Of a stretch of 64,000 nucleotides of DNA, positions 54,768 to 64,000 are shown piece after piece. The stretch is from Alteromonas macleodii ATCC 27126 (lineage in GTDB: Bacteria > Pseudomonadota > Gammaproteobacteria > Enterobacterales > Alteromonadaceae): the NCBI RefSeq assembly GCF_000172635.2, contig NC_018632.1:2666001-2730000 (forward strand), written 5' to 3'. The notes under the pieces are model-generated. The model searched no databases. It was not told where the DNA came from and saw only the letters and a list, made by a program, of their open reading frames with translations. The position numbers and the translations under genes are program-made. Every line of letters starts with the position of its first letter. Position 1 is the first letter of the stretch.

Positions 54768-55367
54768 ATGATTTTGAATCATTTAATTGGTATTTACACT
54801 CATCCAAAAGAAGAGTGGCAAACCATTGATACCAAACACGAAACCTATTTTTACGCGCTTACCCATATCGCTTTTATATCTCTCATTCCATCACTCGTGG
54901 CCTATTATTCCAGTGCCCATACTGGCTGGAGTATCGGCGCAGGTGACATAATTCGCCTTAGCGAAAATACCGCCATTATGATGGGTATAGGCATGTATTT
55001 TGGCTTGATTGCAGGCGTAGTCGCATTGGCTGTACTTATTCATGAGTTGGCTAAAGCGTTTGATGCGACGCCAACTTATACGCAGTCGCTGGAACTTGCG
55101 GCCTACACGGCTACACCGTTGTTTATGGTGGGCTTCGCAGGTCTTTACCCAGAACTCTGGGTAGTGATGACGGCGCTGTTAGTCGGTATTAGCTATTCGG
55201 TATACCTGCTCTACTCTGGCGTGCCAATTTTGATGCATATGCCAGAAGATAAAGGGTTCATTTACTCAAGCTCGGTAGTGACATGTGGGCTAGTATTGCT
55301 CGTTATTCTAATGACAGGTTCAGTTTTGGTGTGGGGACTGTCTGGCGGGCCAGTATTTGTTCACTAG
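54768..55367 (+). CDS. Yip1-family membrane protein
   Basis: A 199-residue protein. The N-terminal amphipathic stretch HLIGIYTHPKEEWQTI is the usual Yip1-domain start, followed by five membrane helices (about 32-52, 70-95, 110-132, 137-157 and 168-190). E. coli YohC is the nearest known type. The function is unknown. The 216-bp gap before it, after miaE, has only AT-rich promoter-like sequence. It ends at a terminator shared with purF. Confidence 0.82.
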   Translation: MILNHLIGIYTHPKEEWQTIDTKHETYFYALTHIAFISLIPSLVAYYSSAHTGWSIGAGDIIRLSENTAIMMGIGMYFGLIAGVVALAVLIHELAKAFDATPTYTQSLELAAYTATPLFMVGFAGLYPELWVVMTALLVGISYSVYLLYSGVPILMHMPEDKGFIYSSSVVTCGLVLLVILMTGSVLVWGLSGGPVFVH

Positions 55368-55392
55368 CCTCTTTCATTGAAATAAAGCATTA

Positions 55393-55420
55393 AAAAAGCC
55401 GCTTTAAAAAGCGGCTTTTT
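55393..55420. terminator. Bidirectional terminator between the Yip1 gene and purF
   Basis: Stem AAGCCGC/GCGGCTT, extended on both sides by A-T pairs, with T runs on both strands. It lies between convergent genes. Confidence 0.85.
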
Positions 55421-55443
55421 GTTATATCAAAGAGCGTCTTACA

Positions 55444-56967
55444 TTAATCAGCGGCATCAATATTATGCACATCAAGGTTGCTAAGCTCTGCTTGCACCAC
55501 TGGCGCTTTTCTTGACGCTTCACCGCGCGACATATCAATTCGCTCAAGGTACTCTTGGTCGATATCCGCAGTAATATAGTTACCATCAAAAACAGACGTT
55601 TCAAAACGCTGAATGGTTTCGTTCTCTTCGCGAACGGCATCTACTAAGTCAGAAATGTCTTGGAAGATAAGGCCATCTGCTTGGATAAGCTCTGCAATTT
55701 GATCTATTTCACGACCATAAGCAATCAGTTCGTTTGCCGATGGCATATCAATACCATACACATTTGGGAAACGAATTTCTGGAGCAGCTGACGCAAAGTA
55801 TACTTTCTTCGCACCTGACTCACGCGCCATCTCAATGATTTGACCCGATGTAGTACCGCGCACGATAGAGTCATCGACAAGCAGTACACTCTTACCTTTA
55901 AACTCAGATGAGATTGCGTTTAGCTTACGGCGTACTGATTTTTTACGCATGGTTTGGCCAGGCATAATGAAAGTACGTCCAATGTAGCGGTTTTTAACGA
56001 AGCCTTGGCGATATGGCAAATCCAGTGTGTTTGCGATTTGAAGCGCCACATCCATCGACGTTTCAGGAATAGGAATAACCACGTCGATATCCAGATCTGC
56101 CCATTCGCGCTTAATTTTTTCACCTAGCTTACGGCCCATGTTTACACGCGATGCATAAACTGAAATGCCATCTATGAAGCTATCTGGGCGAGCAAAATAA
56201 ACAAACTCAAAGATACACGGAGAGGTTACTGGATTCTCGGCACACTGTCTGGTGTGCAGTTGACCCTCTTCGGTAATGAATACCGCTTCACCTGGCATTA
56301 CATCGCGTACAAACTGGAAGCCAACAGCATCAAGCGCCACGCTTTCAGATGCCACCATCCATTCCTCACCCAGCTCGCTCATACGCTTACCGAGTGCTAG
56401 AGGACGAATACCGTGCGGGTCGCGAAACGCTACAATACCTTGGCCGATGATGGCCGCAACAACTGCGTAGGCACCACGAATTTTCTTATGAACTTTCGTT
56501 ACCACTTCAAAAATGTGTTCGGCACTTACGCTTAAACCTGCTACCTGCTGCAGTTCATGCGCAAGAATGTTAAGCAATAATTCTGAATCTGAGGTGGTGT
56601 TGATGTGGCGGCGTGCAATGCGGAATACTTCTTCCTGTAGCTCATGGGCGTTGGTGAGGTTGCCGTTATGAGCAAAGGCAATACCAAACGGCGAGTTCAC
56701 ATAAAACGGTTGCGCCTCTGCAGAGCTTGATGTACCCGCGGTAGGATAGCGAACATGGCCAATACCCATGTTGCCAGACAGCCTCTTCATATGACGCGTA
56801 TGGAAAACATCTCGAACCAAACCATTTGCCTTACGCAAATTAAACATATTTTGGTCGATAGTCATTATGCCTGCGGCATCCTGTCCACGGTGTTGAATAA
56901 CCGTTAGACCGTCGTACAGTGACTGAGCTACGGGCGTTTTACCAACTATTCCGACTATACCACACAT
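55444..56967 (-). CDS. purF: Amidophosphoribosyltransferase
   Basis: A 507-residue enzyme of the first committed step of purine synthesis (PRPP + Gln to phosphoribosylamine). The N-terminal Ntn glutaminase begins MCGIVGIVG with nucleophile Cys2 and has GHVRYPTAG. The C-terminal phosphoribosyltransferase domain has the PRPP loop [15 protein letters not shown]. The length matches E. coli PurF (505 aa). It is 14 bp downstream of cvpA and is the last gene of the fimV-side cluster. Confidence 0.97.
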   Translation of the reverse strand: MCGIVGIVGKTPVAQSLYDGLTVIQHRGQDAAGIMTIDQNMFNLRKANGLVRDVFHTRHMKRLSGNMGIGHVRYPTAGTSSSAEAQPFYVNSPFGIAFAHNGNLTNAHELQEEVFRIARRHINTTSDSELLLNILAHELQQVAGLSVSAEHIFEVVTKVHKKIRGAYAVVAAIIGQGIVAFRDPHGIRPLALGKRMSELGEEWMVASESVALDAVGFQFVRDVMPGEAVFITEEGQLHTRQCAENPVTSPCIFEFVYFARPDSFIDGISVYASRVNMGRKLGEKIKREWADLDIDVVIPIPETSMDVALQIANTLDLPYRQGFVKNRYIGRTFIMPGQTMRKKSVRRKLNAISSEFKGKSVLLVDDSIVRGTTSGQIIEMARESGAKKVYFASAAPEIRFPNVYGIDMPSANELIAYGREIDQIAELIQADGLIFQDISDLVDAVREENETIQRFETSVFDGNYITADIDQEYLERIDMSRGEASRKAPVVQAELSNLDVHNIDAAD

Positions 56968-56981
56968 GTGCGTTACCTATT

Positions 56982-57470
56982 TCAAGCGGGATTTAAGAAA
57001 CTGGAGGAGTCTTTCACATAGCTGAAAAACCACTCAATGATGACACCAAACTCTGGAATGAGTACCGATGCTTGCCACCAATCTGAGGAAGCTGCACCAG
57101 TAAAGGTATCCATAAAAAAGAGCAATGCGCTAACTATAAGCACGCCACGCAGTGCGCCAAAAACTATACCGAGGGCCCTATCTGTTCCAGACAGCCCAGT
57201 TGCCTGAACCAATTGGCTAATCACGTAATTGATCATGCCGCCAAGAATGAGCGTGGTGACAAACAATGCTGCAATTGCAGCACCGTTTTTTAAGTAAGGA
57301 TCGTCAATGGCTGTGAAGTAAACGGCGAGGTCAGCGTAGAAATTGCTTGAAATAAAGAGTGCAGCAAACCATACCACTAACGAGATGGCTTCTTTAACAA
57401 ACCCTCTGATCAGGCTTATTAAGGTAGATACCGCAATGATACCCAGTATGGAAAAGTCTACCCAGTTCAT
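56982..57470 (-). CDS. cvpA: Colicin V production-type membrane protein
   Basis: A 162-residue inner-membrane protein with four helices. It starts at the ATG at 57470 ([13 protein letters not shown]), with AAAGAG upstream; a longer reading from 57512 is not supported. [20 protein letters not shown] and the [14 protein letters not shown] region are family motifs. CvpA is needed for colicin V export in E. coli and for envelope stress tolerance. Its position directly upstream of purF is conserved. Confidence 0.93.
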   Translation of the reverse strand: MNWVDFSILGIIAVSTLISLIRGFVKEAISLVVWFAALFISSNFYADLAVYFTAIDDPYLKNGAAIAALFVTTLILGGMINYVISQLVQATGLSGTDRALGIVFGALRGVLIVSALLFFMDTFTGAASSDWWQASVLIPEFGVIIEWFFSYVKDSSSFLNPA

Positions 57471-57636
57471 CGTCTCTTTATTGCGTTGATGTTGCTTTTT
57501 ATCGTAAAGCAACGAGCCTTTGGCGAGATGGCGCGCATTCTAACAGAAGATAAAAATATTACTAGTCTGTAATACCAATCCCTGTTGCTCTGTCCGTGCT
57601 TAATTCGAATTCGATTAGCACCAAGAACAATGCGCA

Positions 57637-58257
57637 CTATTCAACTTTGAACGTAGTGACCTTACCTTTAAGGCTCGTCAGCTCTTTTAAATGCGGTAGT
57701 GCCGATTCCAGTTTCTTCTTGTCTAAATCCGGGCCAACGAAAACTTTATTAAGCGGGCCAGAACTGGTCTGAATTTTGCGACTAAACGCACGATATCCAG
57801 CCTTTTCTAGCTTAGCTAACAGCGCTTTTACGTTTTTCTCGTGGCGGAAGCTACCAAGTTGAATAACCCAACCAGCGTCATCGTCTGCGGCACTTTTTGT
57901 ATTAACCACCGTTTGGCTTGCTAGATTGTCCTCTTCTTCAAAGGTTTTCACCGCTGGCGCTTTTGCGGTAGTGGCTTCACCTGCACGACCACTTTCCCCT
58001 GCGCCAGAAGAATCCAGATCATCATCTAATGCCGTTTCATCTTGAATTTCAACCGCTGGCACCGCAGCTTTCGCCACGCGCTCTGATGGAAAAGATTCTG
58101 GCTCTACGATGGGCTTTTTAGGCGGATTAGCAGGTACAGAGACAAAAGGTTCTCTGTTTGTTTGCTTTTTGCCATCAAGAAAGTCTGGTAAAAAGATTAC
58201 CGCTAGGGCGACAACAATAATTGTCCCCACCAGTCTATTCTTTAATGCCGATGTCAC
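57637..58257 (-). CDS. dedD: DedD-like SPOR-domain cell-division protein
   Basis: A 206-residue bitopic protein. The membrane helix at about 8-27 is VGTIIVVALAVIFLPDFLDG and is followed by a proline- and acid-rich linker. The C-terminal SPOR domain (about 127-206) begins GWVIQLGSFRHEKNVKALLA and binds denuded septal peptidoglycan. It lies between folC and cvpA, the conserved position. The 166-bp gap to cvpA shows no clear promoter. Confidence 0.92.
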   Translation of the reverse strand: MTSALKNRLVGTIIVVALAVIFLPDFLDGKKQTNREPFVSVPANPPKKPIVEPESFPSERVAKAAVPAVEIQDETALDDDLDSSGAGESGRAGEATTAKAPAVKTFEEEDNLASQTVVNTKSAADDDAGWVIQLGSFRHEKNVKALLAKLEKAGYRAFSRKIQTSSGPLNKVFVGPDLDKKKLESALPHLKELTSLKGKVTTFKVE

Positions 58258-58303
58258 TGTGCTCTCCTGCTTGAATACACGGTTTTACTCTACAATGCGC
58301 GTG

Positions 58304-59635
58304 TTAGTTTTGCTCAGCAAGCACGTCTGCTACGGTAACAAAAGAACCAAAAACGAGAATAAGTTCACCAGTTTGATAATCTGCAAGCGCGCGCTGATAT
58401 GCCGAGGTCACGTCCTGAAACGTGTCTATATTCTCTATGGTTGTGCCGGCATTAACAAGTGCATTTTCAAGTACTTCTGCCTTGCAGCCCCGAGGACCAC
58501 TCGTTGACGCTACGTACCACTTGGCATTAAGTGTCGCCAGTGGCGCTAAGGTCTCTGCAATAGACTTATCTTTTAGCATGCCCACCACAACGCGCATTTG
58601 GCTTACATCGTAACGGTTTAGCCAATCTTGCATAGCTGTCGTCGCTTGTGGATTATGGGCAACGTCAACAACTACGAGGGGTGATTCACTAATAGTCTGC
58701 TGACGCCCGGGCATGGTGGTATTTTCAATAATATCTCTAACCACATGTTCTTCGGGCAGCAAGTCTAAAAGTTCTAGCGCGGCCAACGCAGTACTCGCAT
58801 TTTGAAGTGGAATTTTAGGATAAGGTAGCGACGTATAACTATTGCTCTTCCCTCTCCAGCTCCACTCACTGTAATCACTTGCTACCACTGTTTCGAAATC
58901 TTGTGTAGCCCAACGTACGTTAGCTTGTAGCTCGTTAGCCACATCGTAAAGCGATGATGGAGGAAACAGCTCACCAACTACTGCATTGCCGTTTTTGCGC
59001 ATAATGCCCGCTTTTTCCCGAGCAATTTTTTCACGGGTATTGCCAAGCCAATCTTGATGGTCAAGATCGATAGTTGTAATAACAGCAAGGTCGGGATCAA
59101 CAATGTTGGTGGCATCCAAACGTCCGCCTAGGCCTACTTCAAGAATGACCACATCAACAGCCCATGACTGCATCATTTTCATGGCAGCCAGTGTACCGAA
59201 CTCAAAGTAAGTTAGAGTAATAGGTTCGCCACCCGTGTCTTTTCGCGCGCTCTCAACAAACTCAAATGCATTTACAAATTCATCGGCAGGCGGTAATTCG
59301 CCGTTGTAACGCACGCGTTCACGATAGTCGGTTAAATGGGGTGAACTGTATACCGCAACACTTTTGCCTTGCGAAAGCATGGCCTGCTCAAGTAAGCGGC
59401 ACGTTGTGCCTTTACCGTTTGTGCCTGCTACAGTAATAACCAAAGACTGGCTGAGTGAGAGTGCCATGGCATTGGCCACTTCTTTCACTCTGTCTAGCCC
59501 CATATCGATGGCGCTAGGATGAATAGATTCTAGGTAGGATAACCACTGGCTCAGGCTTTTTTGCGAAGGTGAAGACGCTGAGGCGTTTTCTGCGTGTGGC
59601 GCTGAGCCAGTATTTAGATTGTTTTCGTTATTCAC
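58304..59635 (-). CDS. folC: Folylpolyglutamate synthase / dihydrofolate synthase
   Basis: A 443-residue Mur-ligase-family enzyme that adds Glu to dihydropteroate and folates. The P-loop VAGTNGKGTTCRLL, FGTLAAMKMMQSWAVDVVIL, EVGLGGRLDATNI and VVDVAHNPQATTAM are typical. It starts at a GTG whose G is also the last base of the accD stop (TAGTG), so the two are translationally coupled. The first 25 residues are a Ser/Asn-rich extension. Confidence 0.95.
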   Translation of the reverse strand: MNNENNLNTGSAPHAENASASSPSQKSLSQWLSYLESIHPSAIDMGLDRVKEVANAMALSLSQSLVITVAGTNGKGTTCRLLEQAMLSQGKSVAVYSSPHLTDYRERVRYNGELPPADEFVNAFEFVESARKDTGGEPITLTYFEFGTLAAMKMMQSWAVDVVILEVGLGGRLDATNIVDPDLAVITTIDLDHQDWLGNTREKIAREKAGIMRKNGNAVVGELFPPSSLYDVANELQANVRWATQDFETVVASDYSEWSWRGKSNSYTSLPYPKIPLQNASTALAALELLDLLPEEHVVRDIIENTTMPGRQQTISESPLVVVDVAHNPQATTAMQDWLNRYDVSQMRVVVGMLKDKSIAETLAPLATLNAKWYVASTSGPRGCKAEVLENALVNAGTTIENIDTFQDVTSAYQRALADYQTGELILVFGSFVTVADVLAEQN

Positions 59636-60480
59636 TAATTCTTATAATGCAACTTTACCAACAGGCTGTGTAATCTATCACGCATATCTCTGCGGTCAAC
59701 AATCATATCAATTGCACCTTTTTCAACAAGGAATTCACTGCGTTGGAAACCTTCAGGCAGCTTTTCTCTTACTGTTTGTTCGATTACACGAGGGCCCGCG
59801 AAGCCGATAAGCGCTTTTGGCTCGGCTACGTTTACGTCACCAAGCATTGCCAAACTTGCAGATACACCACCCATTGTAGGGTCTGTAAGTACACTGATAT
59901 AAGGCAGGCCTTTCTTACTCATTTTGGCAAGCGCTGCAGATGTTTTAGCCATTTGCATTAGCGACATCAGTGCTTCTTGCATACGCGCACCGCCACTAGC
60001 ACTAAAGCAAATAAGCGGCATATCGTTTTCTAAGCATGCATTAACAGCAGCAACGAAGCGAGCCCCTACAACCGATGCCATTGAGCCGCCCATAAACGCA
60101 AACTCAAAACACGCAACCACTACCGGCATACCTTTTAGCTTGCCCTGCATTACCACTAGTGCGTCTTTTTCGTTTGTTGCCTTCTGTGCAGCAACAATAC
60201 GGTCTTTATAACGCTTAGAGTCTTTGAATTTAAGTACGTCTTGTGGCTCGTGCTCTGCACCTAACTCAACGCGATCGCCATCGTCTAGGAACGCATCGAT
60301 ACGGCGGCGTGCCGTAATACGCATGTGATGGTCACATTTAGGGCAAACTTCCTGAAGTTTTTCCAGTTCGCTCTTATATAGCACAGCTTGGCATGAACCA
60401 CACTTCGTCCAGATACCTTCTGGTACGTTACCTTTGGTTGATGTTTGCGTGCGAGGAAGAATTTTTTGAATCCAGCTCAT
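59635..60480 (-). CDS. accD: Acetyl-CoA carboxylase carboxyltransferase subunit beta
   Basis: A 281-residue subunit of the carboxyltransferase that forms malonyl-CoA. It starts at the ATG at 60480 ([12 protein letters not shown]), the family N-terminus, with AAGGA about 11 nt upstream. The zinc ribbon uses Cys27/Cys30 and Cys46/Cys49 (KCGSC and CPKC). The crotonase-like core has [20 protein letters not shown] and [15 protein letters not shown]. It is about 20 residues shorter than E. coli AccD at the C-terminus. It overlaps folC by one base. Confidence 0.96.
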   Translation of the reverse strand: MSWIQKILPRTQTSTKGNVPEGIWTKCGSCQAVLYKSELEKLQEVCPKCDHHMRITARRRIDAFLDDGDRVELGAEHEPQDVLKFKDSKRYKDRIVAAQKATNEKDALVVMQGKLKGMPVVVACFEFAFMGGSMASVVGARFVAAVNACLENDMPLICFSASGGARMQEALMSLMQMAKTSAALAKMSKKGLPYISVLTDPTMGGVSASLAMLGDVNVAEPKALIGFAGPRVIEQTVREKLPEGFQRSEFLVEKGAIDMIVDRRDMRDRLHSLLVKLHYKN

Positions 60481-60789
60481 GGAAATTGAATCCTTTGTTT
60501 TTTGTTTGCCGACCATGACGATTGATGTTTGTTCATACTTGTGGTCAACAACACATTAATTTTTTAAGTTTCATACTGTATTACAAAGAAAAAATACGTA
60601 ACACAATAGAACAGCTACCTAATATAGCGCGCTATTAGACCACAATACAACGAAATGGAAAAAACAAAACTGGTCTTAGAAGTTGGCAAGGGATGATTTG
60701 AAGATACACGCTTCAATACAACCTGAGTTAACTGCTAGCCGATGTGCAGCTAACTCAGATTGAAAAATTTAAAGGCGAAGGTAGATAGA
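60481..60789. other. 309-bp gap between truA and accD, lacking trpF
   Basis: In many gammaproteobacteria trpF lies here. I see no coding sequence. The region has AT-rich stretches suited to the accD promoter and, at 60723-60758, an imperfect hairpin (CTGAGTTA and CTGC stems) close to the truA stop that may act as its terminator, although no T run follows. Confidence 0.6.
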
Positions 60790-61581
60790 TTAGGCTTCTG
60801 GAAGGAATAGCGGCCCTAAAGGCGGCTTAGGCAAACCGTGCTCGTCTGGGTATGTGACATCGACCAAGTACAACCCATTTGGCTTCGCCGTGGCTGCAGA
60901 TTTACTTCTGTCTTTCAGGCTTAACAAGTGAGCTATCCAATTTACGTCTTGCTCCCCTGCCCCAATCTCAACTAGCGCGCCCGTGATATTGCGAACCATA
61001 TGGTGCAAGAAAGCATTGGCGCGAATATCGATAATAACGTATCGCCCTTGGCGATATACGCTTACGTCAGTAACGTTGCGAAATGGTGTTTTACTTTGGC
61101 ACAACGCTGCGCGAAAAGAGGTAAAATCTTGTTCGCCTAGCAATGCTTGTGCGGCAACATGCATTTTTTTCTCGTCTAATTCGCGGTGAATATGGGTAAC
61201 ACCGGAATGGAGAATAGCAGGACGCATTTTCGCATTATGAATAACGTAACGATAGCGGCGATGGGTAGCAGAAAAACGTGCATGGAAGTCATCGCTGACG
61301 TTCTTTGCCCAGGTAACAGCAACAGAGTTAGGCAGATTCGCATTTACGCCGAGTGTCCAAGCGCGCTCTGAGCGTGGTGCATCACAGTTAAAGTGAACCA
61401 CTTGCCCAGTAGCATGTACACCAGCATCGGTACGTCCAGCGCACTGCACTTCAATGGGTTCGTTGGCTACTGTCGATAGTGCCTTTTCAAGATGTTCCTG
61501 AACACTTGGTACTTCACGCTGGCGTTGCCATCCGTATACAGCAGCACCGTCGTATTCAATCCCTAAGGCAATTCGCCCCAT
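60790..61581 (-). CDS. truA: tRNA pseudouridine(38-40) synthase
   Basis: A 263-residue enzyme converting U38-U40 in tRNA anticodon arms to pseudouridine. The catalytic Asp52 is in [32 protein letters not shown] and [17 protein letters not shown] are the other conserved blocks. It is slightly shorter than E. coli TruA (270 aa). It is downstream of fimV on the same strand with a terminator between, so it probably has its own promoter. Confidence 0.96.
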   Translation of the reverse strand: MGRIALGIEYDGAAVYGWQRQREVPSVQEHLEKALSTVANEPIEVQCAGRTDAGVHATGQVVHFNCDAPRSERAWTLGVNANLPNSVAVTWAKNVSDDFHARFSATHRRYRYVIHNAKMRPAILHSGVTHIHRELDEKKMHVAAQALLGEQDFTSFRAALCQSKTPFRNVTDVSVYRQGRYVIIDIRANAFLHHMVRNITGALVEIGAGEQDVNWIAHLLSLKDRSKSAATAKPNGLYLVDVTYPDEHGLPKPPLGPLFLPEA

Positions 61582-61700
61582 ATCTGTATTACCCCGTTTC
61601 TGAAAAGGCGCTAAGTGTAGTCATGTCGCTTGCAACATGCAATGGCGCTAATACGCAAAACTCTTTTAGGTCATAGAAAATAAATGTACATCACCTAAAA

Positions 61701-61738
61701 CAAAAACGGCCTGTATATCTTGTAAATATACTGGCCGT
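61701..61738 (-). terminator. Rho-independent terminator after fimV
   Basis: Stem ACGGCC plus GTATAT (one mismatch between) pairs with ATATAC and GGCCGT. On the minus strand it runs into TTTTTGTTTT. It is 48 nt past the fimV stop. Confidence 0.8.
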
Positions 61739-61785
61739 CCAAAATCTCAAACGAGAGCGCGGTTATGCGCATAAGAGCAAACTAC

Positions 61786-64000
61786 TTAAGCAATATTCGC
61801 TAAAATCGATGCGGCTTCCTGTTTTTGCTCTTCGCTACCCTCTTTCATCACTTCTTCAAGTAACTCTTTTGCAGCGTCCACATCGTCCATTTCAATATAG
61901 GCACGAGCCAAATCCAAGTTAGCGTTTTGCCCTGCGTCTTTATCTATATCAATCACCGTATCTTCATCAGATACACCTGTGAAGTCAGATAAACTTACAT
62001 CAAGATCTAGCGCTTGGCTATCCGGGTCAATAGCATCTGCATCATCGCCATCGTCCATTAAAGCCTCCACATCGAGGAAGTCTTCTGGTGGCGTTTGCGC
62101 GTCACTTTCACCATCGACATCACTAAGTAAGGCGGCAAGATCTAAATCAGGGTTATCGAGTTTAAGATCATCCTCTTGAGCCTTTTCAGTCTCAACGGAT
62201 TGAGCCTCTTGTTCGTCCTCTTCAATTTCAGTTGGCGTGGCAATATCCAATTCCACATCATCTGGAATTTCAAGGTCGTCTAATGCAAGTTCCGAATCAT
62301 CTTCTTCAAGGGCGAAAGTATCTTCGTCGCCTTCTTGCTCAGACTCAAAAGCACCATCTTCGTCTAGCTCAAAGGTTTCATCTTCTTCGTCTAGTTCAAA
62401 CGTATCATCGCTTTCGTCGAATCCAAGGTTGTCGTCACTCCCTTCTAACTCGAATGTGGCTTCATCATCTTCCTGCTCAAGTTCGAAAGTATCTTCACTC
62501 TCTGCTGAAGATGCTTCTGGATCCTGACCGTCGTCATCACTTTCAATTTCACTGGTGTCGACATCACTTGTATCAACAATAGCGTCTGACTCAAGACTTT
62601 GAAGAAGCTCATCGAACTCAGCACTGTCAAGATCGTCAAGAATCTCGTTGTCGTCTACATGATCGTCGTCATCGGAAGCAGACAGCCAGTCGTCAAGGCC
62701 AGGAACATCGTCAAGTTCGTTAAAGTCTTCTTCGCTGTTCTTATCTGAATCGCTTTGGTTTAAATCAGTTTCTTCAGGTGAACTCGATTCTTCAGCAGCA
62801 CTAGATTCTGATGATATTTCGTCACCTTCATCTTCACCGTCTACTACACCGTCAATTTCTTGCTCTAATTCAAAGCTTTCTACTTCGTCATACGCAGCGT
62901 TTAACAGGCTGTCGTCGTATTCATCACTGTCTTCTGCTGAAGCATCTTCCGCTGGCGCTGATGGCTTTTCCTGCGCTAATGGCTCTTCCGTATCCATCTG
63001 ACTGAACGAAGGAATATCATCCATCATCTGTCTTTCAAACGCCTCAATAGCGTCATCTAGTGGATCGTCTGACGTTTGCCCTGCCTTTTCTTCAGCGTCT
63101 TCATCGACAGCGTCGAGCTCTGGCTCTACGTCTGTTTCTGGCTGTAGTTCTGCCTCGGCTTCCGTTTCTAGCTCTACTTCATCTTCCGAGTCGGCTTCAG
63201 GCTCAGCTTCGAATTCTAGCTCTGATTCTGGCTCTGGCTCAGATTCAAGTTCCGCCTCTAATTCTGGCTCAAGCTCAGCGTCTTGTTCTGCATCTACTTC
63301 AGTGTCAAACTCTGGTTCACCTTCGGCTTCCGCCTCTAGCTCTACTTCATCTTCCAAGTCGGCTTCAGGTTCAGCTTCAGTTTCAGGTTCAACTTTTTCT
63401 TCTGGTTCTTGGTCTTGTTCTGTTTCAGAATCGATATCCTGTTCTAATTCAGATTCAAGCTCAGGCTCAGCTTCAAATTCAAGCTCTGACTCCGTCGCTG
63501 GTTCAGACTCAAGTTCTGTTTCTAGTTCAGGCTCAATATCAGCGTCTTGTTCTGCTTCTACCTCAGTGCCAAACTCCGGCTCTGAATCTAGTTTTGACTC
63601 CGTTTTACCCTCGGCTTCCGTCTCTAACTCTATTTCATCTTCCGAGTCGGCTTTAAGTTCAGCTTCACGTTCAGCTTTTTCTTCTGGTTCCTGGTCTTGT
63701 TCTGTTTCAGAATCGAAATCCTGTTCGAATTCAGATTCAAGCTCAGGCTCAGCTTCAAATTCAAGCTCTGACTCCGTCGCTGGTTCAGACTCAAGTTCTG
63801 TTTCTAGTTCAGGCTCAATATCAGCGTCTTGTTCTGCTTCTACCTCAGTGCCAAACTCCGGCTCTGAATCTAGTTCTGACTCCGTTTTATCCTGGGCTTC
63901 CGTCTCTAACTCTACTGCATCTTCCGAGGCGGCTTCAGGCTCAGCTTTTTCTTCTGCTTCTTGGTCTAGTTCTGTTTCAGAATCGAAATCCTGTTCGAAT
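61786..64000 (-). CDS. fimV: FimV-like peptidoglycan-hub protein, C-terminal part (runs off the right edge)
   Basis: The frame is open from the stop at 61786 through the window edge (at least 738 codons), so the true start is outside. The last 60 residues (DLARAYIEMDDVDAAKELLE, then EVMKEGSEEQKQEAASILANIA) are the FimV C-terminal TPR-like domain. FimV organises polar complexes such as type IV pili and flagella. Almost all the rest is acidic (Asp/Glu/Ser/Ala, with few basic residues), with many short E-L-E/E-P-E strings. From about 63190 on, it becomes tandem repeats of 90-94 residues. The LysM and transmembrane parts expected upstream are not visible. The gene order fimV-truA is conserved. 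Confidence 0.92.
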   Translation of the reverse strand, partial: FEQDFDSETELDQEAEEKAEPEAASEDAVELETEAQDKTESELDSEPEFGTEVEAEQDADIEPELETELESEPATESELEFEAEPELESEFEQDFDSETEQDQEPEEKAEREAELKADSEDEIELETEAEGKTESKLDSEPEFGTEVEAEQDADIEPELETELESEPATESELEFEAEPELESELEQDIDSETEQDQEPEEKVEPETEAEPEADLEDEVELEAEAEGEPEFDTEVDAEQDAELEPELEAELESEPEPESELEFEAEPEADSEDEVELETEAEAELQPETDVEPELDAVDEDAEEKAGQTSDDPLDDAIEAFERQMMDDIPSFSQMDTEEPLAQEKPSAPAEDASAEDSDEYDDSLLNAAYDEVESFELEQEIDGVVDGEDEGDEISSESSAAEESSSPEETDLNQSDSDKNSEEDFNELDDVPGLDDWLSASDDDDHVDDNEILDDLDSAEFDELLQSLESDAIVDTSDVDTSEIESDDDGQDPEASSAESEDTFELEQEDDEATFELEGSDDNLGFDESDDTFELDEEDETFELDEDGAFESEQEGDEDTFALEEDDSELALDDLEIPDDVELDIATPTEIEEDEQEAQSVETEKAQEDDLKLDNPDLDLAALLSDVDGESDAQTPPEDFLDVEALMDDGDDADAIDPDSQALDLDVSLSDFTGVSDEDTVIDIDKDAGQNANLDLARAYIEMDDVDAAKELLEEVMKEGSEEQKQEAASILANIA
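63190..64000. repeat. In-frame tandem repeat array in fimV (about 282/270 bp)
   Basis: Near-identical units start at 63421 and 63703 (282 bp apart) and 63973 (270 bp apart; 12 bp shorter, multiple of three). A more diverged unit precedes them (about 63190-63420). Each encodes a block of about 94 residues rich in E-x-E/P pairs. The lengths are multiples of three, so frame is kept and copy number could vary between strains. Confidence 0.85.

Noticed and set aside
60723..60758. Hairpin near the truA stop as a riboswitch or T-box for accD
   Set aside because: It is about 240 nt from accD, small, imperfect and next to the truA stop; a weak terminator is simpler.
63060..63656. A 198-codon plus-strand open frame rich in Leu/Arg
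   Set aside because: It is antisense to the acidic repeats of fimV. GAA/GAG-rich coding on one strand leaves long Leu/Phe/Ser frames on the other. No start signal or family resemblance.
63190..64000. Possible CRISPR or satellite array
   Set aside because: Units are 270-282 bp with no spacers and keep one reading frame; they are protein repeats in fimV.

Overview
The window looks like chromosome of a marine gammaproteobacterium of the Alteromonas type. This rests on three things: moderate GC, many proteins of clear Alteromonadales/Vibrionales character, and conserved gene orders (yafS/gloB/mltD; mrp/metG; yqiJ-yqiK; fimV-truA-accD-folC-dedD-cvpA-purF). No integrase, transposase, CRISPR array, rRNA or phage block was seen. 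There is one tRNA gene, tRNA-Pro(GGG). The genus is an inference from protein resemblance; no search was run.

Layout. 1-3.6 kb: start of a secreted M1-like peptidase, a Cache-type chemoreceptor, a zinc-ribbon protein and a small PstS-like protein. 3.6-7.9 kb: a LysR regulator divergent from an exported DJ-1/PfpI protein, a YqhD aldehyde reductase and a YqjM-type ene-reductase, which looks like an electrophile/aldehyde stress cluster. 8-15.6 kb: a GGDEF-EAL protein, a nitroreductase divergent from a catalase, and an HD-GYP response regulator overlapping its histidine kinase. 15.7-21.5 kb: an alpha/beta hydrolase, a decayed AraC gene plus a frameshifted AhpD-like gene, tRNA-Pro, a YHS protein, an AraC regulator and a DASS transporter. 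21.5-32 kb: dcd, mrp, metG, an MscS channel, yafS/gloB/mltD, a voltage-sensor-like membrane protein and a lipoprotein. 32-41 kb: an Lrp regulator divergent from a CtlX-like/AstA fusion enzyme, then cysS, ppiB, lpxH and yqiJ-yqiK. 40-49 kb: regulator/oxidoreductase pairs (LysR/SDR, HxlR/AcuI, LysR/MDR), a small CCG protein, an orphan sucrose phosphorylase behind a LacI-like operator, and a TerC protein. 49-55 kb: an IalB-like protein, a NIDO-domain surface protein, an S10 peptidase, acpH, miaE and a Yip1 protein. 55-64 kb: the purF-to-fimV housekeeping cluster, all on the minus strand; fimV runs off the right edge through long acidic tandem repeats.

The most interesting points are the single-chain fusion of a citrulline/arginine-hydrolase-like domain with arginine N-succinyltransferase, the voltage-sensor-like protein without a visible pore, and four genes each interrupted by what looks like a one-base loss in a homopolymer (17090, 17516, 30201, 49705). 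The last are either recent lesions or systematic base-calling errors.
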